Shown in pieces: positions 63,788-64,000 of a stretch of 64,000 nucleotides of DNA; within the stretch, counting starts at the first letter, position 1; the number at the start of each line of letters is the position of its first letter. Source of the stretch: JAUUSJ01 sp964439395 (GTDB taxonomy: Bacteria; Bacillota; Clostridia; Lachnospirales; Lachnospiraceae); assembly GCA_964439395.1 (NCBI GenBank), contig CAYTNV010000019.1, forward strand, positions 5,181 to 69,180, in the 5' to 3' direction. The notes beneath the pieces are model-generated. The model searched no databases. It worked only from the letters and a program-made list of their open reading frames with translations, and was not told the DNA's origin. Both the position numbers and the translations under genes were made by a program.

Positions 63788-64000
63788 TTAGTTTTCACAT
63801 ACTTTCAGATAAAACTCTGTGAATGTTGGATATCCAAGTTCACGGAGTTTCTTGTCGTTAAATGCAGTCTGCAATACGAAATATCCACCACAATACCAGT
63901 TTCCATTCCGCATATTGGCACATATCCACGCCTTTTCTTCTTCCACACCTAACTTCTTTAATTCCTTGAATTTCGTCTTGACTTTCTTCCATTGTTTCCA
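63788..64000 (-). CDS. Group II intron maturase/reverse transcriptase, C-terminal fragment
   Basis: The 70 residues before TAA at 63788-63790 (minus strand) read WKQWKKVKTKFKELKKLGV ... AWICANMRNGNWY ... LRELGYPTFTEFYLKVCEN. This is the maturase-associated C-terminus of group II intron-encoded proteins. The gene runs off the right edge. It is encoded antisense to the phage late operon; the intron's 5' exon lies outside the window. Confidence 0.88.
   Translation of the reverse strand, partial: WKQWKKVKTKFKELKKLGVEEEKAWICANMRNGNWYCGGYFVLQTAFNDKKLRELGYPTFTEFYLKVCEN

Noticed and set aside
63788..64000. Diversity-generating retroelement reverse transcriptase
   Set aside because: The C-terminus matches group II maturases and lies next to a domain V hairpin; no template/variable repeat pair seen.
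1..64000. Reassigned stop codon (TAG or TGA)
   Set aside because: All three stops end genes at expected places and long genes are free of in-frame stops; TGA 40107 is an isolated case.

Overview
This window is AT-rich and reads as the structural (late) half of a tailed phage or prophage of a Gram-positive host. The compact operons, strong AGGAGG-type ribosome binding sites, LLH-type holin-like protein, Rha regulator, Dit/Tal baseplate genes and BspA-type leucine-rich repeats point to a Clostridia host, probably Lachnospiraceae (inference). A single enormous tape measure gene and no recognisable sheath gene favour a siphovirus. No integrase, lysogeny repressor, replication gene or packaging site was seen, so the genome is larger than this window.

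Layout. 1-3.3 kb: accessory genes (GHKL ATPase fused to a STAS-like domain, two HU-like proteins, a YonK-like protein) with tRNA-Glu and tRNA-Tyr. 3.3-17.6 kb: adsorption proteins, including a 2315-residue mosaic protein with a CotH-kinase-like core, fibres with hyaluronidase-type N-termini, and a fibre ending in an S74 chaperone. A degraded IS605-type tnpB end lies among them. 17.6-32 kb: an initiator-type tRNA, then small terminase, large terminase (split by an intron encoding a LAGLIDADG protein), portal, protease/scaffold, capsid, connectors and tail tube. 32-36.6 kb: holin-like membrane proteins, Rha, a RusA-like resolvase and small tail-region genes. 36.6-50 kb: a tape measure gene of about 3205 codons, interrupted by a 3.8-kb intron island. 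50-63.6 kb: Dit, a very long Tal, lectin-like protein, endolysin, a second receptor-binding candidate and a C5 DNA methyltransferase. At the right edge the 3' end of a group II intron with its maturase lies on the minus strand.

The most interesting object is the tape-measure intron island (39401-43217). A group I intron core near its left end is followed by an IS605-like right-end hairpin, a membrane protein, a Panacea (DUF4065) antitoxin with its partner toxin candidate, and two antisense paralogous zinc-ribbon genes. Candidate splice sites obeying the U|...G| rule restore one continuous tape measure frame, and part of the 5' exon can pair with a site in the intron. The terminase intron can be resolved by the same rule.

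Two further themes stand out. Several genes with good ribosome binding sites lack ATG/GTG/TTG and appear to start at ATA, ATT or ATC; the window also carries an initiator-type tRNA. Two accessory genes have a promoter whose spacer holds an inverted copy of their own ribosome-binding region. Read-through transcripts should therefore hide the site, while transcripts from the local promoter should leave it free. All functional calls are by reading motifs, without database searches.
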